From Chelativorans petroleitrophicus (lineage in GTDB: Bacteria; Pseudomonadota; Alphaproteobacteria; Rhizobiales; Rhizobiaceae): a DNA stretch of 64,000 nucleotides. This document shows positions 8,620-17,865 of this stretch, piece after piece. The number at the start of each line of letters is the position of its first letter. Within the stretch, counting starts at the first letter, position 1. Both the position numbers and the translations under genes were made by a program. Below the pieces are notes generated by a model. The model was not told the origin of the DNA, made no database searches, and worked only from the letters and a program-made list of their open reading frames with translations. Location of the stretch: assembly GCF_025398195.1 (NCBI RefSeq), contig NZ_JAODNV010000009.1, positions 62,001-126,000 of the forward strand, read 5' to 3'.

Positions 8620-9582
8620 TTACGGCCGGAGCCTGCCTGGCGCGTATCCTGTCACACGTTTGAAAGCCCGGCTGAAGGCCGCCTGCGAGGCATAGCCGAG
8701 GCGCTGCGCAGCGGTTTCGATGGGCATCCGCTCGCGCCCGATCCATTGCGCCGCAAGCCGCATTCTCACTTCCGCCACATAGCGCAAGGGCGTCACACCC
8801 GTGACCTGAACGAACCGATCGGCAAAGACGGACCGTGAGCTGCCCATTTCACGGGCAAGCTCGGCAACGGTCCAGTTCCTACCGGGATCGCGGTGGATCG
8901 CGGCGATGACTCTCCCAAGACGCGGATCGCGCAGGGCCGCGACCCAGCCGCTGGCATCGCCGCAGCCGCACTCCACCCATGCCCGCACAACAAAGGCGGC
9001 AATGACATCGGCCAGTCGGGCGAGGATGCCGGCATAGCCGGCGCGGTTCCCGACCGCCTCGCGCTCCATCGCTTCAAGCATGGGCAAAAGCTCGGGATAA
9101 CGGTCGAGAAGCGTGCAGACGCGCATGACCTCCGGCATCAGCCCAATCAGCGGGTGCATGCTGCCGAGATCGAACTCCATGCATCCGCTGAAGATGAGGA
9201 CGTTGTTCGAGGAAGGCCCAGCCGAACAGGACCGGATGGCGCTGACCCCGTTGCACAACGCGGTGGTCTCGTAGGCTGCGAGGTCCCGGCCCGGCAGATC
9301 GGGCTGCGAGACCAGGTCGTGCGCGCCGCCGCGCGGCAGCAGCACGGCGCCGCCGCTTTGAATTTCATGAACTGTCTCGCCGGCGCGCAGGAACACCGGT
9401 CCACGCGCGATGAAATGAAACTGCGCCTTGCCTTCCGCTTCGCCCATCCGCAGACCGAAAGGCGGCGTGATCTCGATACGGCGATAATTGAGCCCGACGA
9501 GCCTCATGCCCATCAGCAACTCGCTGATGAGGTCCACGCCCGCCTCTCGCGCTCCGAAGGATTCGGACTTTCGATCAAGCAT
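8620..9582 (-). CDS. AraC-family regulator (cupin-type sensor)
   Basis: A 320-residue AraC/XylS regulator. The N-terminal half looks like the cupin-6 sensor (FIARGPVFLRAG, then LPRGGAHDL). Two helix-turn-helix units close the protein: WTVAELAREMGSSRSVFADRF near 237-257 and IETAAQRLGYASQAAFSRAFKRVTG near 285-309. It is divergent from the NepI-like exporter with 86 bp between start codons and probably activates it. Regulators of this subgroup often control neighbouring exporters or oxidoreductases. The effector is unknown. Confidence 0.88.
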   Translation of the reverse strand: MLDRKSESFGAREAGVDLISELLMGMRLVGLNYRRIEITPPFGLRMGEAEGKAQFHFIARGPVFLRAGETVHEIQSGGAVLLPRGGAHDLVSQPDLPGRDLAAYETTALCNGVSAIRSCSAGPSSNNVLIFSGCMEFDLGSMHPLIGLMPEVMRVCTLLDRYPELLPMLEAMEREAVGNRAGYAGILARLADVIAAFVVRAWVECGCGDASGWVAALRDPRLGRVIAAIHRDPGRNWTVAELAREMGSSRSVFADRFVQVTGVTPLRYVAEVRMRLAAQWIGRERMPIETAAQRLGYASQAAFSRAFKRVTGYAPGRLRP

Positions 9583-9668
9583 TCCGGATCATGTGACATA
9601 GCGCGTCCGAAATGTCCATCCTAATTCTGCGGCACTGAGGAATTTGGTGCTTCGTGAAGGAGCGATTG

Positions 9669-10871
9669 ATGAACAAGTTGGAGCGATGGTCAGATGTACG
9701 GCAGGCGCAGGCGGAGCCGGCCTGGGGCGCGGTCATTTCGATGGCGCTGGGAGTGTTCGGATTGGTAACGGCGGAGTTCCTGCCTGCCAGTCTTCTTACC
9801 CCGATGGCGGCCGAGCTCGGCGTTACTGAAGGACAGGCCGGCCAGGCCGTCACCGCGACCGCCGTCGTCGCGTTCCTAGCAAGCCTGCTGATTTCGGCCA
9901 CTCTGAAGCATATGGACCGGCGGCGTGTTCTTCTGGGCTTCTCTATCCTTCTGCTGGCGTCGAATCTCATGGTTGCCTTCGCGCCCGGCTATCTGCTTCT
10001 GCTCTTCGGGCGCGTGCTGCTTGGTGTCGCCCTCGGCGGCTTCTGGTCGATGTCGGTGGCGATTGCCATGCGGCTGGTGCCGGAGGCGCTGGTGCCCCGG
10101 GCATTGTCGATCATCTTAAGCGGCGTTTCCGCCGCCACCATTCTGGCGGCTCCCGCCGGGAGCTATCTCGGCGACATCGCCGGATGGCGCAACGTTTTTC
10201 TACTGGCGGCGGGGGTTGCGGCCATCGCATTGGCCGTGCAGTTTGCGACGCTGCCCAGGATGAAGCCAAGCGGCGCCACGGGTCTGCGCACGCTGGCCGA
10301 AGTGGTTGCTAGGCCCGCAATGGGCCGCGGCATGGTCGCGGTCATGCTGGTCTTCACCGGCCATTTTGCCTTCTTCACCTACATCCGCCCGTTTCTTGAG
10401 ACGGTGACCGGTGTCGGCATCGACGCGCTGTCCGGCATCCTTTTGGGCTTCGGCGTGGCGAATTTCGCGGGAACGCTGCTGGCCGGAGCGATGATCGAAC
10501 GCAGCCTGCGGCTGACCCTGATTTCCATGCCGCTGCTGATGGCGTTTCTCGGTTTCGCGCTGGTAGCCTTCGGCTACCTGCCGGCCGCAGCGGCCGCGAT
10601 GGTGGCGCTGTGGGGGTTGGCCTTCGGCGCGGTCCCTGTCGCCTGGTCTACATGGCTCGCCCGCACCGTTCCCGATCAGGCGGAAAGCGCCGGTGGTCTG
10701 CTGGTTGCCGCAATCCAGCTCGCCATTTCGATCGGCGCGGCGGCCGGAGGCGCGGTTTTCGACCTGACCGGCGCCACCGGGGTGTTCGGGACGGCCGCTT
10801 TCGTTCTGCTGATGGCGGCGGCGATCATCTTGATTGGCATCAGCGCCCGTCCGGCATCCGCCGTAGCCTGA
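9669..10871 (+). CDS. nepI: MFS efflux transporter, NepI-like
   Basis: A 400-residue, 12-segment major facilitator protein closely resembling E. coli NepI, an inner-membrane purine ribonucleoside exporter. Shared blocks by recall: EFLP-SLLTPMA, GRV-LG-ALGGFW-MS, MRLVP, FAFFTYIRP and P-GWSTW-like segments. ATG 9669 is preferred to a GTG at 9654 because AAGGAG (9657-9662) lies 6 bases ahead of it. It is the only gene in its rightward unit and ends before a strong stem-loop. Nucleoside export is inferred from similarity; other small metabolites are possible. Confidence 0.82.
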   Translation: MNKLERWSDVRQAQAEPAWGAVISMALGVFGLVTAEFLPASLLTPMAAELGVTEGQAGQAVTATAVVAFLASLLISATLKHMDRRRVLLGFSILLLASNLMVAFAPGYLLLLFGRVLLGVALGGFWSMSVAIAMRLVPEALVPRALSIILSGVSAATILAAPAGSYLGDIAGWRNVFLLAAGVAAIALAVQFATLPRMKPSGATGLRTLAEVVARPAMGRGMVAVMLVFTGHFAFFTYIRPFLETVTGVGIDALSGILLGFGVANFAGTLLAGAMIERSLRLTLISMPLLMAFLGFALVAFGYLPAAAAAMVALWGLAFGAVPVAWSTWLARTVPDQAESAGGLLVAAIQLAISIGAAAGGAVFDLTGATGVFGTAAFVLLMAAAIILIGISARPASAVA

Positions 10872-10902
10872 ACCCGCTGCCTCCATTTTTCGAGGTGGCC
10901 GC

Positions 10903-10958
10903 TGGACCCTTTCTGTATTTCCGGCAATACAGAGAGGGTCCAAGTTACTGTTTTTTTT
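10903..10958 (+). terminator. Strong stem-loop with downstream T-tract
   Basis: A 17-bp stem (10903-10919 with 10926-10942, one G-U pair) around a 6-base loop. A T8 run (10951-10958) follows eight bases later. It sits 30 bp after the nepI stop and probably terminates that transcript. The stem is unusually long and the T-run is offset, so a dispersed palindromic repeat is an alternative. Confidence 0.6.
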
Positions 10959-11019
10959 GCAATTTCGGACGGAAAACCAGTATCCACTTTTTCTGGAATT
11001 GCGCGTCCCGGTAGCCGTC

Positions 11020-11564
11020 TCAGTGGACCGGGCGGCGCGCGGGGCCGGTTCCGATGATGCGCATGCGGATCGCCGCCGAAATGGCGTCGATGATGTAAAC
11101 CATGACGATGATCAGGATGATGATCGACCAGGCTTCGTCCCACCGGTAGGCGCGGATGCGGTCGGAAAGCAGAAACCCGATCCCTCCGGCACCCACGATG
11201 CCGAGGATCGTGCTCGAGCGCACATTGCTTTCGAAATTGTCAGCGTGATTGAAAGGATGACCGGGATCGCCTGCGGCATCACGCCGAAATGGATGGACTG
11301 CAGCCAGGAGCCGCCCGCCGCCATCACGCCGTCGACCGGCTTCTTAGAGGTGTTTTCGATCGCTTCGGCGTAGAGCTTTCCCAATACGCCAATCTCGCCG
11401 ATGGCGATGGCCAGTACGCCCGCAAGCGGCCCGAGCCCGAAGGCGCGGATGAAGATCAGGGCGAGGATGAGCGTTTCGAAGGCGCGGATCACATCGAAGC
11501 CGCGGCGGACGCTGAAGCGCAGAACGGGCAGGCGGTTGATGTTCTTGGCGCCGAACAGTGAAAG
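11020..11564 (-). pseudogene. phnE: phnE remnant: phosphonate ABC permease, 5'-truncated and frameshifted
   Basis: The readable protein starts at [14 protein letters not shown], about one third into a normal PhnE. It continues through the GLGP-AGVLAI segment and the EA(A)-type loop to a frameshift near 11237. There, one missing base separates the ILSITL segment from the [12 protein letters not shown] segment, which in intact PhnE are contiguous. After the shift the last membrane segments and a normal C-terminus (stop at 11020) follow. PhnE is the inner-membrane channel of phosphonate import. With the 5' third lost and the frame broken, this copy cannot work. Confidence 0.85.
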
Positions 11565-11570
11565 CGGCCT

Positions 11571-12053
11571 GGGCGATCCGTCGAACATCACCCGGCCCGC
11601 CTGCATGGCGACGATGCGGTCGCAGTAGGTCCGCGCCGTATCCAGCGTGTGCAGATTGACGATGACGGCGATGCCGTCCTCGCGATTGATGCGCCGAAGA
11701 GCTTCCATCACGCGCGTGGCATTGCCCGGATCGAGACTGGCGATCGGCTCGTCGGCGAGCAAAATGCGCGGCTTCTGAACCAGAGCGCGGGCGATCGCGG
11801 CCCGCTGCTGCTGCCCGCCCGAAAGATTTCCCGCTCGCTCCAGCGCTTTGTGGGCCAGCCCAAGTCGCTCCAGCGCGAGGATGGCTTCCGCGCGCTCCTC
11901 TTCGGAAAAGCGCTTCATCATCGAGGAGAGGAAGCTGTGATCCGAAAGACGCCCGATCAACACATTGGTGAGGACATCCATCCGCTCCACGAGGTTGAAT
12001 TGCTGGAAGATCATGGCGCAGTCGCGCCGCCATTGGCGCAGCGCCTTGCCGCG
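11571..12053 (-). pseudogene. phnC: phnC remnant: phosphonate ABC ATPase lacking Walker A
   Basis: Begins at an [13 protein letters not shown] segment (the Q-loop) and runs through [19 protein letters not shown] (Walker B) and the H-loop LHTLD to VMFDGSP. About the first 75-80 residues, including the Walker A loop, and the C-terminal tail are missing. The reading frame runs on without a stop into the phnE remnant, giving one open frame of 301 codons from 12014. That looks like a fusion protein but lacks the ATP-binding loop. The junction with the phnM remnant falls near 12054-12061 and changes frame. Confidence 0.85.
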
Positions 12054-12061
12054 GAGCGCGT

Positions 12062-12418
12062 CACGCCAAGCTGCGCCATGAGATTGACCTTGGCCACCGT
12101 GTCGTCGTCATGGCTCGCCAGCCGTACATTGTGGGCATGGCACGTCTTCGAGATCCGGGCGAGCGTTGCGGCAAGTTCCTCGGCAGGGCGCGTGCGTTCC
12201 TCGATCCGGCGCGCGACAAGGGCTGCGGCTTCCTCGCGCGTAACGCCCTTGTCGGCAGCCATGCGCGCCGCGACCCGCTCCAGATCGCGATACTGCCCCT
12301 GTTCCGGCGTATGGTCGGTCAGCGAGATCAGTTCCACCGCGCCCTCGCGGATCAGCTCATCGATGACTTCAAGTGCATTGGGAAAGGTGATCTCGAACCG
12401 CGCATGGACGCGGTGAGA
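12062..12418 (-). pseudogene. phnM: phnM remnant: middle segment of RPnTP hydrolase
   Basis: About 119 residues matching the middle of PhnM, the alpha-D-ribose 1-methylphosphonate 5-triphosphate diphosphatase of the C-P lyase pathway. Recognisable parts are the HARFEITFPN segment, LISLTDHTPEQGQY and RLASHDDDT with its metal-binding His-Asp cluster. The N-terminal metal site and about the last third are gone. Flanking codons on either side belong to other phn genes in other frames, so deletions occurred at both ends. Confidence 0.82.
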
Positions 12419-12436
12419 CGGTGCCGCGCGGGTGCT

Positions 12437-12661
12437 GCACGCGAACCTCGGCCTCGGCCAGCCTGAGTTCGTTGACTGTCGGATGCGCGTTACCGTAGCC
12501 GCGCATCGCCGAGTAGCCGAGGGCAAGCACGCCGCCCGTATCGGCGCGGGCGAGGCTTTGCAGCACATGCGCCCGGGGGGCGGGGAAAAGCAGTGCCTCT
12601 CGCGTAAGGTCCGGGATCGCTTCTGGCGCGATCTCTTCTCTTGGAGGATCGGCCACCAAGC
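12437..12661 (-). pseudogene. phnI: phnI remnant: fragment of C-P lyase subunit
   Basis: About 74 residues matching the central part of PhnI, a core subunit of the carbon-phosphorus lyase complex. They cover IPDLTREALLFPA, then the LARADTGGVLALGYSAMRGYGNAHP block, whose LALAYS-QRGYG-NHPF equivalent is highly conserved. Upstream and downstream portions of PhnI and all of phnH, phnJ, phnK and phnL are absent. The fragment passes straight into phnM sequence in another frame. Confidence 0.78.
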
Positions 12662-12726
12662 GTATTCAACAGGCGCGCATGCGCCTCCCTGCCTCCGGGA
12701 TCGGAGGTAGCCGTCTTTCCAGGCAT
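12662..12726 (-). pseudogene. Possible phnG start fused to phnI remnant
   Basis: An ATG at 12726 preceded by a good GAGGA site opens a short frame of about 21 residues ending LLNTLG, which then runs out of frame into the phnI fragment. The position and the ARLLNTL pattern would suit the beginning of PhnG, the usual first gene of the C-P lyase operon, but the segment is too short for a firm call. The 245 bp upstream (12727-12971) shows no further gene. Confidence 0.3.
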
Positions 12727-12971
12727 CGCAATCCTCTTTTCTAGCAGGCGCTCAGTGCTGAACCGACGCCATCTTCGAAACTATTCCGGGACAGGCGAAC
12801 GCTCCCTCGAATTCATCCGGATGAATCGTCTAATAGCCACGCTCTATGACGTTCGGATGAAAGCGGAAGGGAAAGGATACGTGTGCAGCAGAAGGGTAAA
12901 TGAGGGTGCCCGGATGTAAGCCTTATCTCACCCGTTGGTCACCCGTCATGGAGACCGCCTCGGTCTCGCTT

Positions 12972-13898
12972 TCAACCATCCCGCGCATGAACGTCCCGCG
13001 CCGAGTGCCGCAGAAGCGCGGCACAGAAGGCCTGAGCAGCGGGGCCGAGCGGCTCGTCCGCCCGATGCATCAGCCATGCGCGAGCCCTCGTCTCTCCAAG
13101 CGGGCCAAACTCCGCGGCCGGCACCCGCACAAGCCGACCCTCCGCCAGGTCACGCTCAACCAGCCACAGCGGCAGGTTCCCCCAGCCGATCCCCGCGAGG
13201 ATCAAAGCATGCTTCGTCGCGAAGTCGCTCACGCGCCATGTGCCGGGGGAGAGCACATTGTAGTATCGGCCCTCCGTCAGAGGCGAGGGGTCCTCCACGA
13301 CGATCTGCACATGCTCGGCGAGTTCAGCCATGGGGATGAGCCCGCCGTCAGGCCGCTTCGCCAGCGGATGGTCCCTGGATACCACGGCCACGCGGGCAAC
13401 GAATGTCAGCGCCCGCCGCTCAATTCGCGGATCGGGAATGTCGATGCCGCTGATCGACAAGGTGGAGCGGCGCTCCTGAAGCGCTTGCACCGCCTCGCCC
13501 AGCGCGGCGGTGAAAACGCGGACGCCGACAGAGGGATAGATGCCGTGCAGCTCCCGCAGCGCGGCCGCGGCGATGCTTTGGGGGAACTGCGGGTCCAGCG
13601 CTATAGAAATGCCGAGCTCCACCCCAGCGCCTAGCCCGCGTGCCCGCGCGCGCATGGCGTCCACCTTGATCAGAATGGCGCGCGCGTCGGCAAGCAGTGA
13701 ACGCCCCTCATCGGTGAGCGTCGGCCGGTGACCGGACCGGTCGAAGAGGCTGACCCCAAGCTGGTCTTCCAGATTGCCGATCGCATGGCTCACGGCCGAC
13801 TGGACGCGGGCAAGGCGCGCGGCTGCCGCGCGAAAGCTGCCTGTTTCAGCGACGGCAACGAATGTCCGCATCTGATCGAGGGTCAGCCCGTCGAGCAT
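12972..13898 (-). CDS. LysR-family transcriptional regulator
   Basis: A 308-residue LysR-type regulator. The N-terminal winged helix-turn-helix is clear (TFVAVAETGSFRAAAARL, then QSAVSHAIGNLEDQLG, residues 11-46), followed by the two-lobed inducer domain. It is divergent from wrbA and an MFS gene, with 115 bp between starts. That gap is AT-rich and holds TGAT and ATCA half-sites about 20 bp apart, compatible with a LysR site. It likely controls wrbA-MFS in response to a quinone-like or other electrophilic compound, which is inference from context. Confidence 0.9.
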   Translation of the reverse strand: MLDGLTLDQMRTFVAVAETGSFRAAAARLARVQSAVSHAIGNLEDQLGVSLFDRSGHRPTLTDEGRSLLADARAILIKVDAMRARARGLGAGVELGISIALDPQFPQSIAAAALRELHGIYPSVGVRVFTAALGEAVQALQERRSTLSISGIDIPDPRIERRALTFVARVAVVSRDHPLAKRPDGGLIPMAELAEHVQIVVEDPSPLTEGRYYNVLSPGTWRVSDFATKHALILAGIGWGNLPLWLVERDLAEGRLVRVPAAEFGPLGETRARAWLMHRADEPLGPAAQAFCAALLRHSARDVHARDG

Positions 13899-14013
13899 GA
13901 TCGATTCCTTAGATCATCTTGACTGATATTTTCTCAATTACGCTAATCAATTCGAAATGTCATCTGTCTTCCTGAATACGCGCGGATGAACCCCTCAACT
14001 TCAGGGAAAGCAG

Positions 14014-14652
14014 ATGACGAAAATTCTCGTGCTCTACTATTCCTCCTACGGCCATATCGAGACGATGGCGAAAGCCGTTGCCGAAGGCGCCCGCAGCACG
14101 GGGGCCAGCGTTGCCATAAGGCGCGTGCCGGAGCTGGTGCCCGAGGAAGTCGCCCGTAAGTCCGGCTACAGAGTGGATCACCAGGTGCCCGTGGCGCGCG
14201 TCGAGGAACTTGCCGACTATGACGCGATCATCATCGGCACGCCGACGCGCTTCGGCACTATGGCAAGCCAGATGAAGAACTTTCTCGACCAGGCCGGCGA
14301 CCTCTGGTTTCACGACCGGCTCGTCGGCAAGGTGGGCAGCGTCTTCACTTCCACCGGCACCCAACATGGCGGCCAGGAATCGACCATCCTGTCATCCCAT
14401 GTCGTCCTCATGCATCTGGGCATGGTGATTGTCGGCCTACCCTACAGCTTCAAAGGCCAGTTGCGAATGGACGAGATCACCGGCGGCTCGCCCTATGGAG
14501 CGTCCACTCTGGCTGCAGGCGAGAACCATGGCGACCGCCAGCCAAGCGCCAACGAACTGGACGGCGCACGCTTTCAGGGCCGGCATGTGGCTGAGGTTGC
14601 CACCGCCCTGGTGCACGGCCGTAAGCACCGCGAGCTGGAGGCGGCGCTGTGA
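14014..14652 (+). CDS. wrbA: NAD(P)H:quinone oxidoreductase, WrbA type
   Basis: A 212-residue flavodoxin-like FMN enzyme that reduces quinones by two electrons. Seen are the FMN phosphate loop [12 protein letters not shown] (8-19), the central [17 protein letters not shown] block (about 76-92), the [14 protein letters not shown] loop (about 111-124) and GGSPYGAST near the C-terminus. These are all WrbA hallmarks. It is slightly longer than the usual 198-200 residues because of a short C-terminal tail. It is the first gene of a two-gene unit overlapping the MFS gene (GTGA) and is probably under the divergent LysR regulator. Confidence 0.93.
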   Translation: MTKILVLYYSSYGHIETMAKAVAEGARSTGASVAIRRVPELVPEEVARKSGYRVDHQVPVARVEELADYDAIIIGTPTRFGTMASQMKNFLDQAGDLWFHDRLVGKVGSVFTSTGTQHGGQESTILSSHVVLMHLGMVIVGLPYSFKGQLRMDEITGGSPYGASTLAAGENHGDRQPSANELDGARFQGRHVAEVATALVHGRKHRELEAAL

Positions 14653-15866
14653 GGAAACTGGCTCTGAAAACGCTCAGCCGGCCTTGGCCAGCCGTTCTTC
14701 TCATTTTTGGCGCCGGTGTGGCCGGCTCCTTCCAACTGGGCAAGGCCTCCCTGGCGCTGGCTCAGGTGAAGGCGGAGCTGGGGCTCAGCCTTGCCACCGT
14801 CTCCTGGCTGGTTTCGGCTTTCGCCGTGGTGGGCGCCGTCGCGGGCGTGCCGGTCGGCCTTTTCGCCGACCGCCTCGGCGCTCGCCGGATGGCCGTGGGC
14901 GGCCTCGTGCTGATGGGCGTAGGCTCCCTGCTCGGCACCCTTGCCCCGGACGCCGCCAGTCTGCTCGCCATGCGGGTGGTGGAGGGGCTTGGATTTGTTG
15001 GCGTAGTCGTTGCCGGTCCTGCCTTGATCGATGCCGCGGCTCCCACCGCCATCCGCCAGCGGGCCATGGCGCTGTGGGCGACATTCATGCCGTTCGGGAT
15101 GACGCTTATCCTGCTTGCTTCGCCCTTGCTCGATCTCATCGCCTGGCGCGGGTTCTGGCTTCTCAACACCGCGCTCCTGTTCCTGTACGCGGCGCTCCTC
15201 GCCCTCAGTCCATTACCACCGACGCCGCGGCCGGAGCGATTTCGGCCGATCCTGCGCGATATGCTCGATACCGCGGTCTCGCCGGGCCCGTGGACGCTGG
15301 CCGGACTGTTCGGGTCGATGTCGGCGGCCTACTTTGCGATGTTCGGTCTTCTTCCGATGTATTTTTCGGAGCGGTTTGGCCTCACCAATGAAATGGCGGG
15401 GCTGGTCGCGGCAGCCGCGATTGCAGCTAGCGGTTTCGGCAATCTCGCCTGCGGTCAGTTGCTGGCGCGCGGTTTCGGCCCGACGCGGCTGCTCTTTGCC
15501 GGGTTTACCGGTATCGCGGTGTGCGGCGTCGGCATTTTCGGTCCCTTCTCGCCCCTGCCGCTCGCTTTTGCGCTTTGCATCCTTTTTTCCTTTGCAAGCG
15601 GCCTGATCCCGGTCGTGATCTTCGACAGCGCGCCAAGGCTATCGCCGCGTCCGGACCTCCTCGGCGTGACCATTGGTTTTGGGATGCAGGGCAGCAATCT
15701 TGGCCTGCTTGCTGGACCGCCCCTGGCCGGTGGTGTTGCGGCCGCTTTCGGCTGGTCTGCGATCGCAGTCCTGATCGTCGGCATTGCACTGGCTGCGGCC
15801 CTTGTCGTTGCCCTGTTCCATAAACGGCGCAGCCGAGAGTATCCGGCGGTAGCAGAGAAAGCCTAG
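14649..15866 (+). CDS. MFS transporter
   Basis: A 405-residue major facilitator protein with about 12 membrane segments. The loop 2-3 motif [16 protein letters not shown] (about 74-89) is the MFS signature. The general layout resembles the cyanate/nitroimidazole (CynX/NimT) branch. It starts at GTG 14649, overlapping the wrbA stop by 4 bp, so the two are co-translated. Together with a quinone reductase it may export a toxic aromatic or its reduced form; this is inference. The fourth and fifth hydrophobic segments are complete and the gene looks intact. Confidence 0.88.
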   Translation: MRKLALKTLSRPWPAVLLIFGAGVAGSFQLGKASLALAQVKAELGLSLATVSWLVSAFAVVGAVAGVPVGLFADRLGARRMAVGGLVLMGVGSLLGTLAPDAASLLAMRVVEGLGFVGVVVAGPALIDAAAPTAIRQRAMALWATFMPFGMTLILLASPLLDLIAWRGFWLLNTALLFLYAALLALSPLPPTPRPERFRPILRDMLDTAVSPGPWTLAGLFGSMSAAYFAMFGLLPMYFSERFGLTNEMAGLVAAAAIAASGFGNLACGQLLARGFGPTRLLFAGFTGIAVCGVGIFGPFSPLPLAFALCILFSFASGLIPVVIFDSAPRLSPRPDLLGVTIGFGMQGSNLGLLAGPPLAGGVAAAFGWSAIAVLIVGIALAAALVVALFHKRRSREYPAVAEKA

Positions 15867-15880
15867 GGCGCACGGCAGAA

Positions 15881-16290
15881 GTGAGTATCGCCGCTGACAA
15901 GCTGAGCCTTCCGGCGCTCACGGCGATGGTCGTCGGTTCGATGGTCGGGGCGGGCGTGTTTCAGCTGCCGGCGCGTTTTGCGACCCAGACGGGGGTCTAT
16001 GGCGCTCTGATCGCATGGACGATCGCGGGTCTTGGCATGCTGACCCTCGCCTTCGTGTTCCAGACGCTGGCGATCCGCAAGCCGCAACTCGACAACGGCG
16101 TCTACGTCTATGCGCGAACCGGGTTCGGCGTCTATCCCGGCTTTCTCTCTGCCATCGGGTTTTGGGCCTCTGCCTGCGCCGGCAACGCCTTTTACTGGGT
16201 GCTCATCATGACCACCCTTTCGCAGCTCTTCCCGAGCGCAGCAGGCATCTTGGGAACGAGCGACACCTGGCCGGCCTTCATCGTCTCGTC
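15881..16290 (+). pseudogene. arcD: arcD 5' fragment: basic amino acid antiporter
   Basis: From the GTG at 15881 about 135 residues match the beginning of the ArcD/lysine-type APC antiporter: [23 protein letters not shown] at the first membrane segment, then [15 protein letters not shown], and the FYWV segment. After TWPAFIV the sequence switches abruptly, in a different frame, to the 3' part of arginine deiminase. The remaining eight or so membrane segments are gone. Intact ArcD exchanges arginine for ornithine in the arginine deiminase pathway. Confidence 0.85.
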
Positions 16291-16746
16291 ATCGTTGCCG
16301 CGATGCCCAAGCTGCGCGCCGCGATGCACCTCGACACGGTCTTCACCTTTGCCGATCGCGACTGCGTGCTGATCTATCCCGACATCGTCGACGGCATCGA
16401 CGTCTTCTCCTACCGGCCCGACGGCAAGGGGGGACTGGAACTGCACAAGGAAAAGGGCAACTTCGTCGACACCGTGCGCGATGCGCTGGGCCTGAAGAAG
16501 ATGCGCATCGTGCAGACCGGCGGCAACGACTACATGCGCGAGCGCACGCAGTGGGACAGCGGCGCCAATCTCGTCTGCGTCTCGCCGGGTGTGGTCTTTG
16601 CCTACGACCGCAACACCTACACCAATACGCTTTTGCGCAAGGCGGGTATCGAGGTGATCACCATCGCCGGAGCTGAGCTCGGCCGCGGGCGCGGGGGAGG
16701 GCACTGCATGACCTGTCCGATCATCCGCGACGCGGTGGATTACTAG
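16291..16746 (+). pseudogene. arcA: arcA 3' fragment: arginine deiminase C-terminus
   Basis: About 150 C-terminal residues of arginine deiminase: [19 protein letters not shown] (with the catalytic His-x-Asp), [30 protein letters not shown] and the terminal [14 protein letters not shown] carrying the catalytic cysteine. By comparison with Pseudomonas ADI, about 265 N-terminal residues are missing, including the acidic residues of the first half of the active site. It is directly joined to the arcD start, consistent with one deletion inside an arcD-arcA operon. arcB and arcC are not present. Confidence 0.85.
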
Positions 16747-16819
16747 CCCGGGTTTCCAGAAGAACTCCGAAGCGGCAGAAAAGAGGAAGGCCGTTGCGGC
16801 CTGACGGGGGTTTACTTTG

Positions 16820-17767
16820 TCACCTGATGTCTGCCTGTCCGGCGGACACCGCCTCGCCGCTGGTGCTCGTTCCGGCATCCGCCACGCCATCGTGAGCAAC
16901 AAACGCCAGTCCCTTGCGCCCGCTGCTGCGATAGACGGTCGGGGAGACGCCATGGGCGCGGCGGAATACCTTGGAGAAATAGTTGGCGTCGGCAAAGCCG
17001 CAGACCCTCGCTATGGCTTCGACCGGCGCATCGGTGGCCAGAAGCATGCGTTCGGCCCTGTCCATGCGACGGCGCAGCAGATAGGCCGAGGGCGGCTCGT
17101 CCATCGCCGCCGCGAAAAGACGCACAAAATGCGCACGGCTGAACCCAGCAGCCCGCGCGATCGCACCCACGTCGATGGGCCGGGCCAGATTCTCGTCGAC
17201 GAAGGCGACGGCACGGCGCACAGGGGAGGGCAGATCGTCCGCATCCTTTTGTGTGGCGAAGGTATCATCATAAAGCGCTGCGAGGGCAGCATAGGCCGCG
17301 CACGATATGGCACCCGGCCGATCGGCACTGCCGGAAAGAAGCGCCAGACACGCACCGGCAAGCCGGTCCACACCCTCCGTTGACGGCCGCAGCACAGGTC
17401 CTCTTTCCTCGATAATAGCGCCGGCAAGCCGCAACGCCTCCCGGCCGGTAAGTATGATCCAGAAATACTCCCATCGCCCGCCCCGTTCCAGCCAGTAGCG
17501 GTTGGCATGCGGAAAGGTGAGCAGCATGGTCTCACCGGGACGCAGGCAGTGCTGTGCACCGGCGTAATCGAGCCGGCCTTCGCCAGCAATCGTGTGCTGA
17601 ATCAGCACGAAGGGTGTGGGGCCGCGCCTGAGGCCATCCCAGGAATAGATTTCGTTGACGCGCAGCTCGAAGCCCGCTCCCCCTGCCATGCAGTGAAGCC
17701 CCACACCGCCCTTGGGCGGCGTGATACGGCGCATGGCATGACCGTGCCCGATTAGTGCCGAGAGCAC
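16820..17767 (-). CDS. AraC-family transcriptional regulator
   Basis: A 315-residue AraC-type regulator. The N-terminal cupin half has the pattern HTIAGEGRLDYAG--H-L-PGETMLL-FPHANRYWL, typical of sugar-responsive members. The C-terminal DNA-binding half has two helix-turn-helix units: IDVGAIARAAGFSRAHFVRLF at about 198-218 and VEAIARVCGFADANYFSKVFRRAHGVSP at about 248-275. It is divergent from the GH4 gene with about 100 bp between, which makes it the likely activator of that gene. Confidence 0.9.
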   Translation of the reverse strand: MLSALIGHGHAMRRITPPKGGVGLHCMAGGAGFELRVNEIYSWDGLRRGPTPFVLIQHTIAGEGRLDYAGAQHCLRPGETMLLTFPHANRYWLERGGRWEYFWIILTGREALRLAGAIIEERGPVLRPSTEGVDRLAGACLALLSGSADRPGAISCAAYAALAALYDDTFATQKDADDLPSPVRRAVAFVDENLARPIDVGAIARAAGFSRAHFVRLFAAAMDEPPSAYLLRRRMDRAERMLLATDAPVEAIARVCGFADANYFSKVFRRAHGVSPTVYRSSGRKGLAFVAHDGVADAGTSTSGEAVSAGQADIR

Positions 17768-17865
17768 AAATTTACCCTTTCGCGCATAACCTTTCTCTAC
17801 ACCGAAAGAGCCGAACCAGCTAGGGCTTTCACCGGTATCGGAATAGTCCGGAAAAGGATGAGCGC

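Noticed and set aside
11112-12014. A PhnC-PhnE fusion protein of 301 codons
   Set aside because: The frame is open, but it lacks Walker A and the PhnE start and ends in a frameshifted tail, so it is a deletion product rather than a designed fusion.
17775-17794. CCTTTC direct repeats before the GH4 gene as AraC sites
   Set aside because: Only six bases repeated at 14-bp spacing, not the 21 bp expected for AraC half-sites.
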